DNA of 64,000 bases from Congeria kusceri (GCA_027627225.1 CM051034.1:45505048-45569047); one strand, 5' to 3'; shown: positions 1 through 11,679, numbered from the stretch's first letter. Numbers and translations: made by a program. Notes: generated from the sequence alone by a model not told the origin.

Positions 1-734
1 TCAGATTTGAAACTGCTTCATACCTCGCGATATGCAATGGGTAAAAAATAACTAACACCTACGTGAATTTTATGTATTGTGGTTGATTGTTGTTCATAGA
101 GAAACATGGGTTATTCCTAATGTGAAGGGAATAATTATGCAACGCGCTGCAAATTAACGCTTTCCAGTATTATATAATAAAATTGGTTGTTAAAAAGCGG
201 AATTATAAATTGCCCTGCAGACAACTTTATTTGGCTCTAATTTTGATTTGTATATGTGTGACAAACGCTTGGAATTATCAAAACCTTTTATAAAATGTGA
301 TTTCAACATTTTATTATATTTCTGTAGTATTATCTTTCAGATCAGTTCAATTCAGAAGTGGAATAGGACGAGATTGTAAGCGAAAAGGACACATTTGCAA
401 ATAGCCAAAGCAATTACGTGTAAAATTGGAAACCTGTAGCGAACAAGCACATTAAAGAATAAGTCACTGAGATTTCATAAGAAAGTTGTTGAAAAAACAG
501 GTGTGTGTAATTTGACCAACAGGACGTAAAATAACCAGAGCGTAATTGGTTTAATGTGTTTCAAACAATGGCGCCAATTATTGTATCCTTGAATCCATTG
601 TTAAGTACGCGTGTATAAAGTAAACACTGCGTAAAGACTGTAAATATTCACAACAGTGCATATTTGTGTTTAAGTGTTTTGCAACCTACGAATGTAAATT
701 GTTGTAGGAAAAATCAAATTGTGTAGTACGTGTA
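1..734. other. upstream of TSP-A, no gene recognised
   Basis: AT-rich sequence without a recognisable exon. It may include the TSP-A promoter or 5'UTR, but no clear promoter motif can be singled out. Confidence 0.4.
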
Positions 735-910
735 ATTTATACAATACAGATCTAGACAAGGATAATAAAGATCGTGTATTGGCAAATACAGTGCTTTTAA
801 TGCATACGACACAGATCTAGACAAAGATAATAAAGACCGTGTAGTGGCAAATCCAGTGCTTGTAATGTTTGCAATACAGATATAGACGAAGATAATAAAA
901 ATCGTGTAAA
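735..910 (+). repeat. 64-65 bp tandem repeat, about 2.6 copies
   Basis: The string acagatctagacaaggataa recurs with small changes at periods of 64 and 65 bp, followed by a shared cgtgta-tggcaaat-cagtgct block. Confidence 0.75.
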
Positions 911-999
911 AACAGCAGTAAAGTGAAGTATTTGAAAGAAAGGACTAATACCGAAATAAACCCACAGAAAACGAACTATCGATTATAAACGCTGAAAGG

Positions 1000-1430
1000 A
1001 CATGGTTCTCGACAAATATCCTGAAAGGGAGATACACCTTTGATGAATATCCAGAAAAACACATACTCATCTGTTAAATATCGTAAAACAGCATAACTGA
1101 CGGTTTAATATCCTAAACGGGACCTGAATATCGGTTAAATATCCTGATATAGGTGCTTATCGGTGAAATATACTGAAAGGGAAACGCACCTTTAATGAAT
1201 ATCCAGAAAGACACATACTCATCGGTTAAATATCCTGAAAGGGACATGACTATCGGTTAAATATCCAGCAAGTGACATACTCATCGGTTGCATATCCAGA
1301 AAGAGACGTGAATATCGGTTAAACATCCTGAAAGGGCATGCTTATCGGTGGAATATTCTGACGGGGACATGAGTACCGGTGATATACCCTGAAAAGGACA
1401 TACCAATTCCGAAAATAAGTCATTTAAAGG
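1000..1430 (+). repeat. degenerate ~40-bp tandem repeat upstream of TSP-A
   Basis: Repeated phrases atcggttaaatatcctgaaa and gggacat recur about ten times with variable spacing. The block ends about 140 nt before the TSP-A start codon, so it may lie in its 5'UTR or promoter. Confidence 0.7.
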
Positions 1431-1571
1431 AAACTTGGAGTAAAGACGAATCATAGTGGCCAATATATACAGTAAAAACGGCAACAAGAAAACAAAGTAT
1501 ATATAATATAAAACTGAAAGCTCAATAAAATTAATAATTGTCAACTGCGGCATTTTGTTACCAAGGCAACC

Positions 1572-1646
1572 ATGGCGAGGGAAGGCAAATCAGAGGTGAA
1601 TCTGGTCATAAAATACCTGCTGTTCTTCATCAACTTTCTTATATTT
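1572..1646 (+). CDS. TSP-A coding exon 1
   Basis: Encodes 25 residues: a short cytoplasmic N-terminus and the first half of membrane segment 1 (VNLVIKYLLFFINFLIF). The donor is TTT|GTAAGT, phase 0. The matching exons of the paralogues are 33 and 32 residues, with longer N-termini. Unlike them, no acceptor AG lies just before the ATG, so the 5'UTR may be continuous with this exon. Confidence 0.85.
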
Positions 1647-4600
1647 GTAAGTTTTGACTGAGTAATAATTATTGACATCCGTTGGTTTAATCGTCATCAT
1701 CTCCACCATCGTCATCACAATCCTCCTCCTCTTCCTCCTCCTCGACATCATCATTTTCATCATTATCATCATCATAATCAAAATCATAACAATATTATCA
1801 TCACTATCATCAACAACAACAACAGCAACACGTTAATATCGTTACCATCAGAATCATAATCATCACGTGGTATTTGTAACCTATGAACACCTATGTGTTT
1901 CCTTTATTTAAAATATACTCTCTTTCTCATTGGCATTCCCCGCACCCCAATCTTAAGTACGCACCCCATATTAATCCTCATACACGCCCCTTATAATGAT
2001 GTTTAAGTTATGCGCGTAACGATGTCACAGGTATGGACATGCCTTTGTTACACCAGGTGATTTTCTGACAGTTAATCGAATGAGTCTCTGAGATGTTTAA
2101 ATGTTCCCATGGGAAAACACCTTCATTGTTTCATTGTTTAATGTTTTATCGGTTAATGGCCAAACGCGGTTATTTGCTAAACATTTTGTATGTGAAACGT
2201 TATTTCGCCTATGTCCACAAAAAGGACAATGGGCGGGTGATATCACAAGAATAAAATTAAGATATAAGTATTGGCATATAATAAGATGAGAATGACGTAT
2301 ATATAATGGGGTAATGTGTAGGGCATTCTAAAGAAAAAAAATCCGTCGTCATATAGTAGACGTTATTTACTTAAGGTCACGCTTGTTTGGCCTTTTTTCG
2401 GTTTATATCTTCACGTAAGATTGTTAAACTAACGTAAATCCACTTTCTCTTTACATAGTCACAAGTTATTATATACACGTAAATTATTCAGTACTGCGAA
2501 CGTTTTGCTCTACATTTTCAAACATCCCAATAATCAAACGACCGATACCAGTGCAGTGAACGGTTTCAATCCATTGATTTATAAAGTTCATCGTCGTAGA
2601 CACGTATTGTCTATGTTCATGCTACGCATGGTAGGAGACTTCGTGGCGTCTGAAATATTGATGAAGGTGCCCTGAAAGTTAGATCTGATCCCTGTGTTTT
2701 TAAAAGACTTCTGTGTTGTAGTTTTTTCATTCTTTCAGCATGTTTTTTAAAACACTATTGTGGTAAATGTAACCTATTATATATAAGCTAGTTCGATTTT
2801 AAATTTTAATTTGCCTGTTTAAATTACACCTTCACTAAATTTGCCCTTGTTTACAGGTTGCCTTCAGTTTACCCGTATTCACAGGTTGTCCTTAATTCGC
2901 CCTTGTTCACAGGTTGACTTAAATTTGCCCTAGTTCACAGGCTGTCTTAATTTTGCCCGTATTACAGGTTGTCTTTACTTTGCCCTTGTTCACAGGTTGT
3001 CTTAAATTTGCCCTTGTACACACATTGTCTTAAATATGTCGTTGTTCACAGGTTGTCTTAAATTTGCCAGTATTCACAAGTTTCTTCAATTTGCCCTTGT
3101 TTACAGGTTGTCTTAAATTTACCCTTGTTTACAGGTTGTCTTTAATTCGCCATTGTTCACAGGTTGTCTTAAATATGCCTGTTTACAGGTTGTTTTACAT
3201 TTGCCCTTGTTCACATGTTGTTTTTTTTAATTTGCCCTTGTTTACAGGTCGTCTTAAATTCGCCCTTGTTCACAGGTTGTCATGCATGTTTCAATGTTCG
3301 AATGTTGTCTCGAATGCGCCCTTATTCACAGGTTGTCTTTAATTTGCCCTTGTTTACAGATTGTCTTGAATTTGCCCTTGTTCACAGGCTGTTTTGAATT
3401 TGCTCTTTATCACTTATTGTCTTAAATTTGCCCTTGTTCACAGGTTTTCTTTAATTTACCCTTGTTTACAGGCTATCTTTAAGTCGCCATTGTTCACAGG
3501 TTGTCTTAAATTTTCCCTCGTTTACAGGTTGTTTTCAATTTGTCCTTGTTCACAGGTTGTCTTGAACGTGCCCTTGTTCACAAGTTGTCTTTAATTTACG
3601 CTTGTTCACAAGTTGTCTTAAGTTTGCCCTTCGTCACTGGTTGTCTTGAATGTGCCCTTGTTCGCAAGTTGTCTTGAATGCGTTTGTTCACAGATGGTCT
3701 TTTATTACTTGTTAACACATAATCTTTATTTTTCTCCCTGTTCATAGGTGGTGTCAGGGGCAGTCGTTGGGCTGATGATCTGGATACTTGTCTTGAAGGA
3801 GAAGAAAGTCCACAGCGTATACGACTTCGTCCTGGACGGCGCATGCGTATTCCTCGTCGTGGGGCTCATCGCCTTCTTGGTCTCGCTCTTCGGGTGGATT
3901 GGTGCGTTTAGGGAAAACGTGTGTTCTCTCAAAGTTGTAAGTATGCTGACAATAATGTACATAATTTAAGGACAATATACCACTTATGAGAGCTAACTGG
4001 TGTAAGCATAGACATAAATTAACTAATGAGTTCAATATGTCGTTAAGTAAACGGATTCAGGGGAAATGTCGGAGCTCAGAAAATTTAAAGCATTGACATA
4101 TTTTGTTATGTCAGCTTTTGTCGTTTCAAATAATAAAGTGTAATCAAGTGGGATGTACCTTTCTGCCAACGGATAGGCGTATTCAGGGAAAACGTAGGAG
4201 CACTGAAAGTTGTAAACAATGACATATTTTTGTATGTCTGCTTTTGTCGTGTCAAATAAGGCCGACTTTCTGTGAGTCTGTATCCGTATCAGTATACTCG
4301 TATCCGTATAAAAATCGAACACATTAAAAGTGTTCGACCGGTTCCATATCTCCGTATCCGTATCCGCATGTCCGTGTCCGTATAGTGTGGCCGTATCACT
4401 GAGCGATTTTAAGCGGATGCCGACAACATACGGACGGCATGTAGAAATATGAGGAGCAATATGTATGCTAAAAACACTGAAAATATGTGTTTTTACAGAT
4501 ACATTATATATGTTAAGGTGACCTATAGGCCCAATGGGCCGGGTGTACTGAAATATGTTTAATATTATGCTGTTTATTTATGTAATGCACATGTCACTAT

Positions 4601-6697
4601 AATAAACCATTTACTTACTTACTATATATATATTTATATATTATAAACAGTATACAATCTGTTGGATTCGGACAAATGGTCTGGCATAAATGAAATGAAT
4701 ATATTTGCTTGAATTAATGTTGTAAGATGTAGAAAATTTGTTACATGATTATTGATGGTAGGGAATTTGTAGGGTTTCAACGCTGCAGCCATTATTAAAA
4801 ATGAGCATGCTCGTGTAATGCCGAAAGTTTGAGGCCAGATTCAAAGAGAAACACAAAACTTAATACACGGATACGGATAATTGACAACGGGCTTCCGGAT
4901 TGCAATTTTGCGGATACTTATGCGAATTATGGATCCGGATACGGACATGGAAACGTAGCCTATGCGTTCGTTGACTAATTCAGAAATAATGTTCGATTTA
5001 TCGTTGTTTATCGGCCAATAAACAACGACTTGGAGTTCTGATGCGTCGGAATTAAACCACGAGAGCGTTAGCCCCAGTTGTTTAATTGCCACGCATTAGA
5101 ACGAAAAAAAGAGTTGTTTATTGGCCGATAAACAACAATAATGCAAAAATTATTTAGATTCTAACATGATTTGACACATATTTTTGCAATTGTAATTGGA
5201 ACTAATTTTTTAGGCTTCGCATAGAATCGGGACTTCTTTTTGCGTTGTTCATGGGTAGTTTAACAACGATAATTGTGTTCTGTGCCTATAGAAAAATTAG
5301 TGAGTTTATTGTTAGAATAATTAATCCCGCCTTTCAGTACTACTGGGTGATGACAATACTATTTTTCCTCCAAATCGTGGCCATCATTTTCGTATTCGTG
5401 GTCGTGTTCGTCCCTGAGGCTCGTACCCAGCTCGGCGTCTACCCGGAAGACAGCCTGAAGGGCGCCATACGGAAATACCGGGACGATCCGGATATGCAGG
5501 ACCTCATTGACAACTTCCAGAAAACGGTGAGGGTTTATTTGGAATTATTTTGTTCTGTTTTTGATGGCGGGTACTGAGAAGACGTTGTTTGGATTGTGCA
5601 GTGTAATTCTGGTGGTGTTGAGGATGATAATGATGATGATGATAATGATGAGGAGGAGGATAATAATGAGGATAATGATGATGTGGATGATAATGATTTG
5701 GATGATGATAATGTGGATGATGATGTGGATAATGATGTGGATGATGATGATGTGGATGATGATGTGGATGATGATGATGTGGATAATGATTTGGATGATG
5801 ATAATGTGGATGATGATGTGGATGATGATGATGTGGATCATGATGTGGATGATGATGATGTGGATGATAATGATGTGGATGATGATGTGGATGATGATGA
5901 TGTGGATCATGATGTGGATGATGATGATGTGGATGATGATGATGTGGATCATGATGTGGATGATGATGATGTGGATGATGATGTGGATCATGATGTGGAT
6001 CATGATGATGTGGATGATAATGATGTGGATCATGATGTGGATGATGATGATGTGGATGATAATGATGGGGATGATGATGTGGATCATGATGTGGATGATG
6101 ATGATGTGGATCATGATGAGGATGATGACGATGTGGATGATAATGATGTGGATGATAATGATGTGGATCATGATGTGGATGATGATGATGTGGATGATAA
6201 TGATGTGGATGATGATGATGTGGATGAAGATTTGGATGATGATGTGGATCATGATGTGGATGATGATGATGTGGATCATGATGAGGATGATGACGATGTG
6301 GATGATAATGATGTGGATGATAATGATGTGGATCATGATGTAGATGATGATGATGTGGATGATAATGATGTGGATGATAATGATGTGGATCATGATGTGG
6401 ATGATGATGATGTGGATGATGATGATGTGGATGATGATGTGGATGATAATGATGTGGATGATGATGAGGATGAGGATGATGTGGATGATGATGATGTGAA
6501 TGATGATGATGTGGATGATGATGTGGATAATGATGTGGATGATGATGATGTGGATCATGATGTGGATGATAATGATGTGGATGATAATGATGTGGATGAT
6601 GATGATGTGGATGATGATGATGTGAATGATGATGATGTGGATGATGATGATGTGGATGATGATGTTGACAATGATGATGATGGTGGTGATGCTAATG

Positions 6698-6753
<56 letters not shown>

Positions 6754-9700
6754 GGCAATGGCGACGACAATGACGATGATGATATTAATGTGATTGGCAC
6801 GTTCTACATAATGTTTAAAGAATTAAACATGACTGCTTAAAGGGACAGTTTCACAGTTTGGGTTGGAAAAACATTTCTTTAAAAATGAAATTTTAAGACA
6901 GGAATTTGTAAAATCTATTGAAACTTTTTGTCTATTATGCTGATGAGGTTGTAAATCATAATTATTTGGATACCTATAATGCCTTTTTGTCTAAAAACTT
7001 ACAAAGAGATATCTACCTAGTACCAACTATTTGTCGAAAAATAACAGATATTTGTCCAAAGTTTACCTTTGCGCAAGCAGTATGTTTTTCAAGACTTTAA
7101 ATATGAACCAACATTTTTTTACAGAGTCAGTTTTAGAAAATTATTCCTCACAGCCAAAAACTCTGAAACTGCGCTGTAAACTAGATATTTTGGTATAGCA
7201 ATAGAATCATGAGAAAATCAATATAACCGATATTGTATTAATTTTCCGGGCCAGGCTAGCTCAGTCGGTAGAGAGCGGGACTGTCAAACCGGGGTTCGTG
7301 AGTTCACTCCCCAGCCCGGCCGAATAACTTGTGTGGTTATTGGTCATGAAATAATTCCTCGGCCATTCACCCTTACCTCTGATTCAAGTAGGGCAGATGT
7401 CATTTACTGGCATAAGTATGTGCATGTGTAGTGGTTAACCGCTTAGATCGGCTAAGCTTGTCCAGGAAAAGTGTGAGTAGGTTAACTGACTGCCGTTATT
7501 TGAATAAAAAACTGTTAAATACGGCGAAATATCCAAACAAACAATTAAACATTAATATTCCAGTTCAAATGCTGCGGTACCTCCAACGATGACATAGGGT
7601 ACAAAGACTGGACCAATAACATCTACTTCAACTGCAGCGTGGACAAGGCCATGCAGACAAAGTTCGAGTTCTGTGCTGTGCCTTTTTCGTGCTGCATTCA
7701 ACGCGACGTAAGCGATTCAGAAACATTCATTCAGTGCTTATTTAGAGATAAAGAATGGCCTGAGTTTAGTGTATATTAAGATATTAAGAATGCCCTGAAT
7801 TGAGTGCTTATTAAAAGATTAATAATGCTCTGAGTTTAGGGTTTATTGAGAGATTACGAATGATCTAAGTTTGGTGCTTATTAAGATATTAAAAATGTCT
7901 TGAATTAAGTGCGTATTAAGATATTAAAAATGCCCTGAGTTAAGGGCTTATTGAGAGTGTCAGAATGCCCTGAGGCTTTTTGCTTATTAAAAATTAAGAA
8001 TGCCCTAGGTTGAGTGCAAATTTATAAATTAGGAAATCTCAGGGATTAGTGCTTATTAAGATATTAAGTATGCCATGAGTTGAGTGCATATTAATATAAA
8101 TAAGAAAAGCCCTGGGTTTAGTGCTTATTTCAAAGATTAAAAATGCCCTAAGTTTAGGGCTTATTGAGAGTTTAAGAATGTTCTCAGTTTAGTGCTTTTT
8201 CAGAGATTAAGAATGTTCTGAGTTATGTACGTGTACTTATAAAGAGATTAAGAATGCCATGAGTTAAGTACGTGTACTTATTAAGAGGTTAAGAATGTCC
8301 TGAGTTAAGTACGTGTACTTATTAAGAGATTAAGAATGCCCAGAGTTAAGTACGTGTACTTACAAAGAGATTAGATTGTCCTGAGTTAAGTACGTGTACT
8401 TATTAAGAGATTAAGAATGTCCTGAGTTGCGTGCATATTAAGATATTAAGAACGCTCTGAGTGTAGTGCATATTAAGAGATTAAGCATGCTCTGAGTTAA
8501 GTGCATATTAAGAGATTAAGAAGGCTCTGAGTTGCGTGCATATTAAGAGATTAAGCATGCTCTGAGTTAAATGGATATTAAGAGATTAAGAATGCTCTGA
8601 GTTGCGTGCATATTAAGAGATTAAGAATGCCCTGAGTTAAGTACGTGTACTTATTAAGCGATTAAGAATGTCCTGAGTTGCGTGCATATTAAGATATTAA
8701 GAACGCTCTGAGTTTAGTGCATATTAAGAGATTAAGAATGCTCCGAGTTAAGAGCAAATTAAGAGATTAAGAATGCTCTGAGTTTAGTACTTATTGGGAA
8801 ATTCGGAATACCACTACACAATTTTACAGTGTCATTATGTTCGATAGATTTTGATGATGCTGTGTCGTTATTGACACGTTTCGGTGTGCATGTGAATGTT
8901 TTAAAATTGCATCACGGTAGTCTCCCTTAGATAGTGTTTTTCATAAAGTTTATTGTAACTTGTCCTATAAATGATAAATTATTGAGGAAAGAGCTATGTG
9001 ATATAACATAGTGGGTTTCTTGTTTCTTCATATGGTCAATATAAAATACATCAAATGTTATGGGTGCAAATCATAATGTATAATACATGTTATATTTCGC
9101 TATGACATATATAGATGCTATTCTTAGTAAAAATAAAACATAAAAACAATGTTTTGCATTGCAGGGAGATATTCCAAATTTAATGTGCGGGAAAGATATG
9201 CAAAGTGACGAAATAGTGAGTATCCCTTTAACTGCTAAAACAACAGTAGCAACAACACCACCAACATCATCAACAACAACATCAAACGTTATAGGTTATG
9301 TATAATATACAGTCTAACAATTATGTATTATTGTACCAATTTATTTTCAAGTTTACCCTTTTTATGCCTCCGAAGGCGGGAATATTAAATCGAACCGTCT
9401 GTCTGTCCGTCCTTCCGTTAGTCCGTACGGCCAAGGTTAACGTTTTTGTATAAAGTCAGATACCTTGAATACTATCAGCGGTATTTAATTGAAACTTATA
9501 ATACGTCACCAGCAAGGAAAGCGATCCCCATCATTCTGTTTTCGGTTCTGACAAAATATCATTCAAAGGCATGTGTCACATTATAGTGACAGCACTTGCT
9601 TGTTCCACGTATATTATTACTTGTCTCATTTGACTTGTTCCACGTATATTATCACTTGTCTCATTTGACGTTTTTGTGAACATATTTTCCTAATTTCATT

Positions 9701-11679
9701 ATAGAAAATTGCCAGTATTAGGAAATCCGTCTTGTTATCGACGCTAACTTATTTTAAAGTTAAAAAAGACTCGGTTTTTCGATCTAATGCATTTACTAAG
9801 AATCAAAACTACATCTTATACGGTTATGTTTTCTGTCTCGGTTTTTTTTTTTCAAAAGTTGTTTTGACTCTATCAATTTTTCTTTGATTCTTAAATATTT
9901 CATTTAGTTTTGTGTCTGAATCAACATGATCCAATCGGTTTAACTTAGAATCTTAAGTATTTCATTTATGTTTTCTGAATCAACACAACGTCTCCTACAT
10001 CTTTCATGACCCCGTTGTGGCGTGTTTCCTATATCTTCTAGTACCCCTTTGACACGTTTTTATTTCAAGACCCCGTAGTACGGTCGCAAATCATATTGCT
10101 AAATTTGTTCACGTGTCTCCTATATCTTTAAGGACCCCTTAAGTACCCCTTTAAGTACGGTCTCATACCATACACCAATGGCTGTCACGTATCTTCTTTA
10201 TCTTTCATGACACCGTTGTCACGTGCCTCCGATATATTTCAGGTCCTTCTTGTCACGTGTCTCCCGTATGTTTTAGGACACTGTCGTCACGTGTCTCCTT
10301 TATCTTCCAGGACCCCGTTATCACGTTTCTCCTATATCTTTCAGGACCCCGTTGTCAAGTGTGTCCTATTTATTTCAGGACCATGTTGTAACGTGTCTCC
10401 TATATTTTTCAGAGCCTTGTTGTCACGTATTTCCGATATTTTTCACGACCCTGTTGTCACGTATATCCGATATATACCAGGACCCCGTTGTCACTTATCT
10501 CCGATATCTTTCACGACCCTGTTGTCACGTATCTCCGATATCTTTTACGAACCTGTTGTCACGTATCTCCGATATCTTTCACGACCCTGTTGTCACGTAT
10601 CCCCTGTATATTTCAGGACCCTGTTCTCACGTGTCTCCTATATAGTTCAGGACCCCGTTTTCACGTGTCTCCTTTATATTTCAGGAGCCCGTCGTAAGAT
10701 CGCAGACCATATACACCAAAGGTTGTTTGAAGTCCATCACTGACATCATGAACGAAAACGTCATAGTGATCGGCGGCGTCATACTCGGGATATTGGCACC
10801 CCAGGTTTGATTACATATCGATACTAGTTATAATTGAAATGTTTCGACAATTGCACTTGTGAGTCATTGACCGATAGCTATTGGATTGATAACCACGCCT
10901 ACTTAGGTCAACCTCCGACAAACACCGGAGATGTCTTGTACAAACAATCGTTTACTGTCAATGGTGATTGTCAGAGTAAGGCGTGGTTATCAATTCGATA
11001 CCGTGTTGTCAATATACGTTTCCAGATTTTTGCCACTAACATATATATCCCCTCCCCAGCTATCGTTAGATGACTAATTTCTATTCATCAATAATAACAA
11101 ACACTTCACAAGCTTAATAAGACAGTTTCACATTTTTCGGCTGTGAGAAATAATTTTCTAAAAACCCCTTTTTCTGTTCTATAATATGTTTATTGTTCAT
11201 ATTTCAAAGTCTGAAAGTCACATTGCTTGTTCAAAGGTAAACTTTGATGACTATATGTTATTTTTCGATAAAACGTTGCGACCTGGTAGACATAGCCTGG
11301 TATTTTTTTAGACAAAAAGGCAAAATAATTATCAAAATAATTATGTTTTGAAACTTAGACAGCATATGAGACAAAACGTTTCAATCGATTCTACAAATTC
11401 CTTTTTTTTAATTCCATGTTTAAAAAAATGTGTTTTTTTTCCATCTCAAAACTGTGAAACTGTCCCTTTTAAACACGTGATATTCGAGTACATTCATTGG
11501 ATAAAGCACTTGATTGATTTTCGTATGATAGACATTTGTGGAAACGTGAAAAAGTTCTTATATGAATGAAGGATGTGTTCTCATTTTTGCAGATGATTTT
11601 GAGTTGGTTATCGCGGAAGTTGACCACGCAGATTCTACGTCAGATGTCGAAATGGGGCAGACTCCCTAGACCAAGATAG
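1572..11679 (+). CDS. TSP-A: TspanC8-type tetraspanin (TSPAN33-like), 7 coding exons
   Basis: Spliced CDS from exons 1572-1646, 3748-3936, 5338-5526, 7564-7707, 9165-9215, 10685-10804 and 11593-11679, giving 284 residues and a TAG stop. All introns are GT-AG and phase 0. Membrane segments lie near residues 9-42, 55-79, 89-115 and 241-266. The large extracellular loop has eight cysteines: C154-C155-G, C175, C188, C194-C195 in VPFSCC, C207 and C230 in IYTKGC. N174-C-S is a possible N-glycosylation site. Eight loop cysteines define the TspanC8 subfamily, which in animals binds the ADAM10 protease and controls its exit from the ER and its surface activity. The wording around the cysteines, the length and the short basic C-tail match TSPAN33 best (from memory, no search run). 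It is the first of three tandem paralogues and the most diverged. The ATG context (caaccATGG) favours this start. The exact orthologue name is uncertain. Confidence 0.9.
1690..1830. repeat. CAT/ATC-rich microsatellite in TSP-A intron 1
   Basis: Trinucleotide-rich tract (atcatc, tcctcc, caacaa) starting about 45 nt after the exon 1 donor. A similar tract occurs at the same place in TSP-B intron 1. Confidence 0.7.
1831..2835. other. TSP-A intron 1, unique AT-rich part
   Basis: No coding exon, RNA gene or clear repeat recognised between the microsatellite and the intron 1 minisatellite. Confidence 0.4.
2840..3745 (+). repeat. ~28-bp minisatellite resembling the exon 2 acceptor
   Basis: About 30 units of the form tttgcccttgttcacagg plus ttgtctta. 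The centre, ccc-tgttcacagg-t-gtc, matches the true exon 2 acceptor ccctgttcatagg-tggtgtc. Short reading frames across it are artefacts. Confidence 0.88.
3748..3936 (+). CDS. TSP-A coding exon 2
   Basis: 63 residues: rest of membrane segment 1, the small extracellular loop (KEKKVHSVYDFVLDG), membrane segment 2 and the conserved GAFREN turn. Acceptor ccctgttcatag, donor GTT|GTAAGT. The exon is 189 nt in all three paralogues. The acceptor sits at the end of a minisatellite whose unit resembles it. Confidence 0.92.
4983..5321 (+). repeat. dispersed repeat family R, copy 1 (TSP-A intron 2)
   Basis: Shares tcgttgtttatcggccaat, the gatgcg-aggaattaaacc block, ttttgcaattgtaattg and the end gcctatagaaaaattag with the copy at 18197-18530. 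It contains internal palindromes (ttgtttatcggccaataaacaa type). The match extends to within about 16 nt of exon 3. Confidence 0.75.
5338..5526 (+). CDS. TSP-A coding exon 3
   Basis: 63 residues: membrane segment 3 (YYWVMTILFFLQIVAIIF...) and the start of the large loop (YPEDSLKGAIRKY). Acceptor ccgcctttcag, donor ACG|GTGAGG. A dispersed repeat ends only about 16 nt before this exon. Confidence 0.92.
5600..6755 (+). repeat. GATGATGTG-type microsatellite array in TSP-A intron 3
   Basis: About 1.1 kb of GAT trinucleotides with a higher-order 9-15 bp pattern (gatgatgatgtg, gatcatgatgtg), ending in a pure TAT/ATT run at 6698-6752. It begins about 75 nt after the exon 3 donor. Long open frames on both strands encode only Asp/Val or Ile/His/Met runs and are not genes. 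Confidence 0.95.
6837..7180 (+). mobile_element. MITE-like element, family M, copy 1
   Basis: Begins ttaaagggacagtttcacag and ends with an imperfect inverted version (ctctgaaactgcgctgtaaa). A second copy in opposite orientation lies at 11116-11475. No coding capacity. Confidence 0.65.
7247..7515 (+). mobile_element. tRNA-derived SINE, family S, copy 1
   Basis: The head at 7250-7321 has a D-arm (tagctcagtcggtagag), a ctgtcaa anticodon-like loop and a B-box-like ggttcgtgagttc. A non-tRNA body follows (ggttaaccgcttagatcggc, ttgtccaggaaaagtgtgag). A reverse copy at 60068-60356 shares head and body, so this is a SINE rather than a tRNA gene. Confidence 0.75.
7564..7707 (+). CDS. TSP-A coding exon 4 (CCG loop exon)
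   Basis: 48 residues, starting FKCCGTSNDD and containing YFNCS, FC and VPFSCC: six of the eight loop cysteines. Acceptor ttccag, donor GAC|GTAAGC. It is three residues shorter than the paralogue exons. Confidence 0.93.
7735..8800 (+). repeat. minisatellite in TSP-A intron 4, starts beside donor
   Basis: Repeats built on attaagagattaagaatgcc and ctgagtta-gtgc, of about 36-46 bp, some with an extra acgtgtactt segment. It starts about 27 nt after the exon 4 donor and fills most of the first kilobase of the intron. Confidence 0.88.
9165..9215 (+). CDS. TSP-A coding exon 5
   Basis: 17 residues (GDIPNLMCGKDMQSDEI) carrying the seventh loop cysteine. Acceptor gcattgcag, donor ATA|GTGAGT. Too short for an ORF scan; found by matching the paralogues, which share the NMQSSE-like end. 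Confidence 0.9.
9358..9600 (+). repeat. dispersed repeat (cctccgaaggcggg end)
   Basis: Starts ttttatgcctccgaaggcgg and includes tctgtctgtccgtccttccg and cacattatagtgacagcac. The same end motif appears inverted at about 23720-23775, so this looks like one interspersed family. Confidence 0.55.
9990..10700 (+). repeat. 34-bp minisatellite built from the exon 6 acceptor
   Basis: About 20 units of tctcctatatctttcag plus gaccccgttgtcacgtg. The last unit is the authentic splice site: tctcctttatatttcag|gagcccgtcgtaag. The array therefore runs into exon 6 itself, and about nine units keep an AG at the splice position. Confidence 0.9.
10685..10804 (+). CDS. TSP-A coding exon 6
   Basis: 40 residues: IYTKGC with the eighth cysteine, then most of membrane segment 4, ending GILAPQ. 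The acceptor atatttcag is the last unit of a 34-bp repeat array. The donor CAG|GTTTGA is weaker than usual. Confidence 0.92.
10885..10994. mobile_element. 110-bp foldback element in TSP-A intron 6
   Basis: Ends are near-perfect inverted repeats: attgataaccacgcct... and ...aggcgtggttatcaat. A partly similar interior (aggtcaa-ctcc-acaaacaccg) occurs near 14500. Confidence 0.65.
11116..11475 (-). mobile_element. MITE-like element, family M, copy 2
   Basis: Reverse-orientation relative of 6837-7180. It ends aaaactgtgaaactgtccct, the inverse of the start of copy 1. It sits in TSP-A intron 6. Confidence 0.65.
11593..11679 (+). CDS. TSP-A terminal coding exon 7
   Basis: 28 residues and a TAG stop: end of membrane segment 4 and a basic cytoplasmic tail ending KWGRLPRPR. 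Acceptor ttttgcag. The tail is slightly longer than in the paralogues, but all three share a lysine-tryptophan pair near the end. Confidence 0.9.
   Translation: MILSWLSRKLTTQILRQMSKWGRLPRPR

Noticed and set aside
5545..6840. Very long open frames on both strands (up to 414 codons) rich in Asp/Val or Ile/His
   Set aside because: They are translations of a GAT-type microsatellite in TSP-A intron 3 and have no non-repeat protein sequence.
7247..7321. Functional tRNA-Asp gene
   Set aside because: The same head plus non-tRNA body occurs at 60068-60356, so this is a SINE.
10207..10743. 178-codon + strand frame running into TSP-A exon 6
   Set aside because: It reads the 34-bp array and exon 6 in a frame different from the tetraspanin; the repeat explains its openness.
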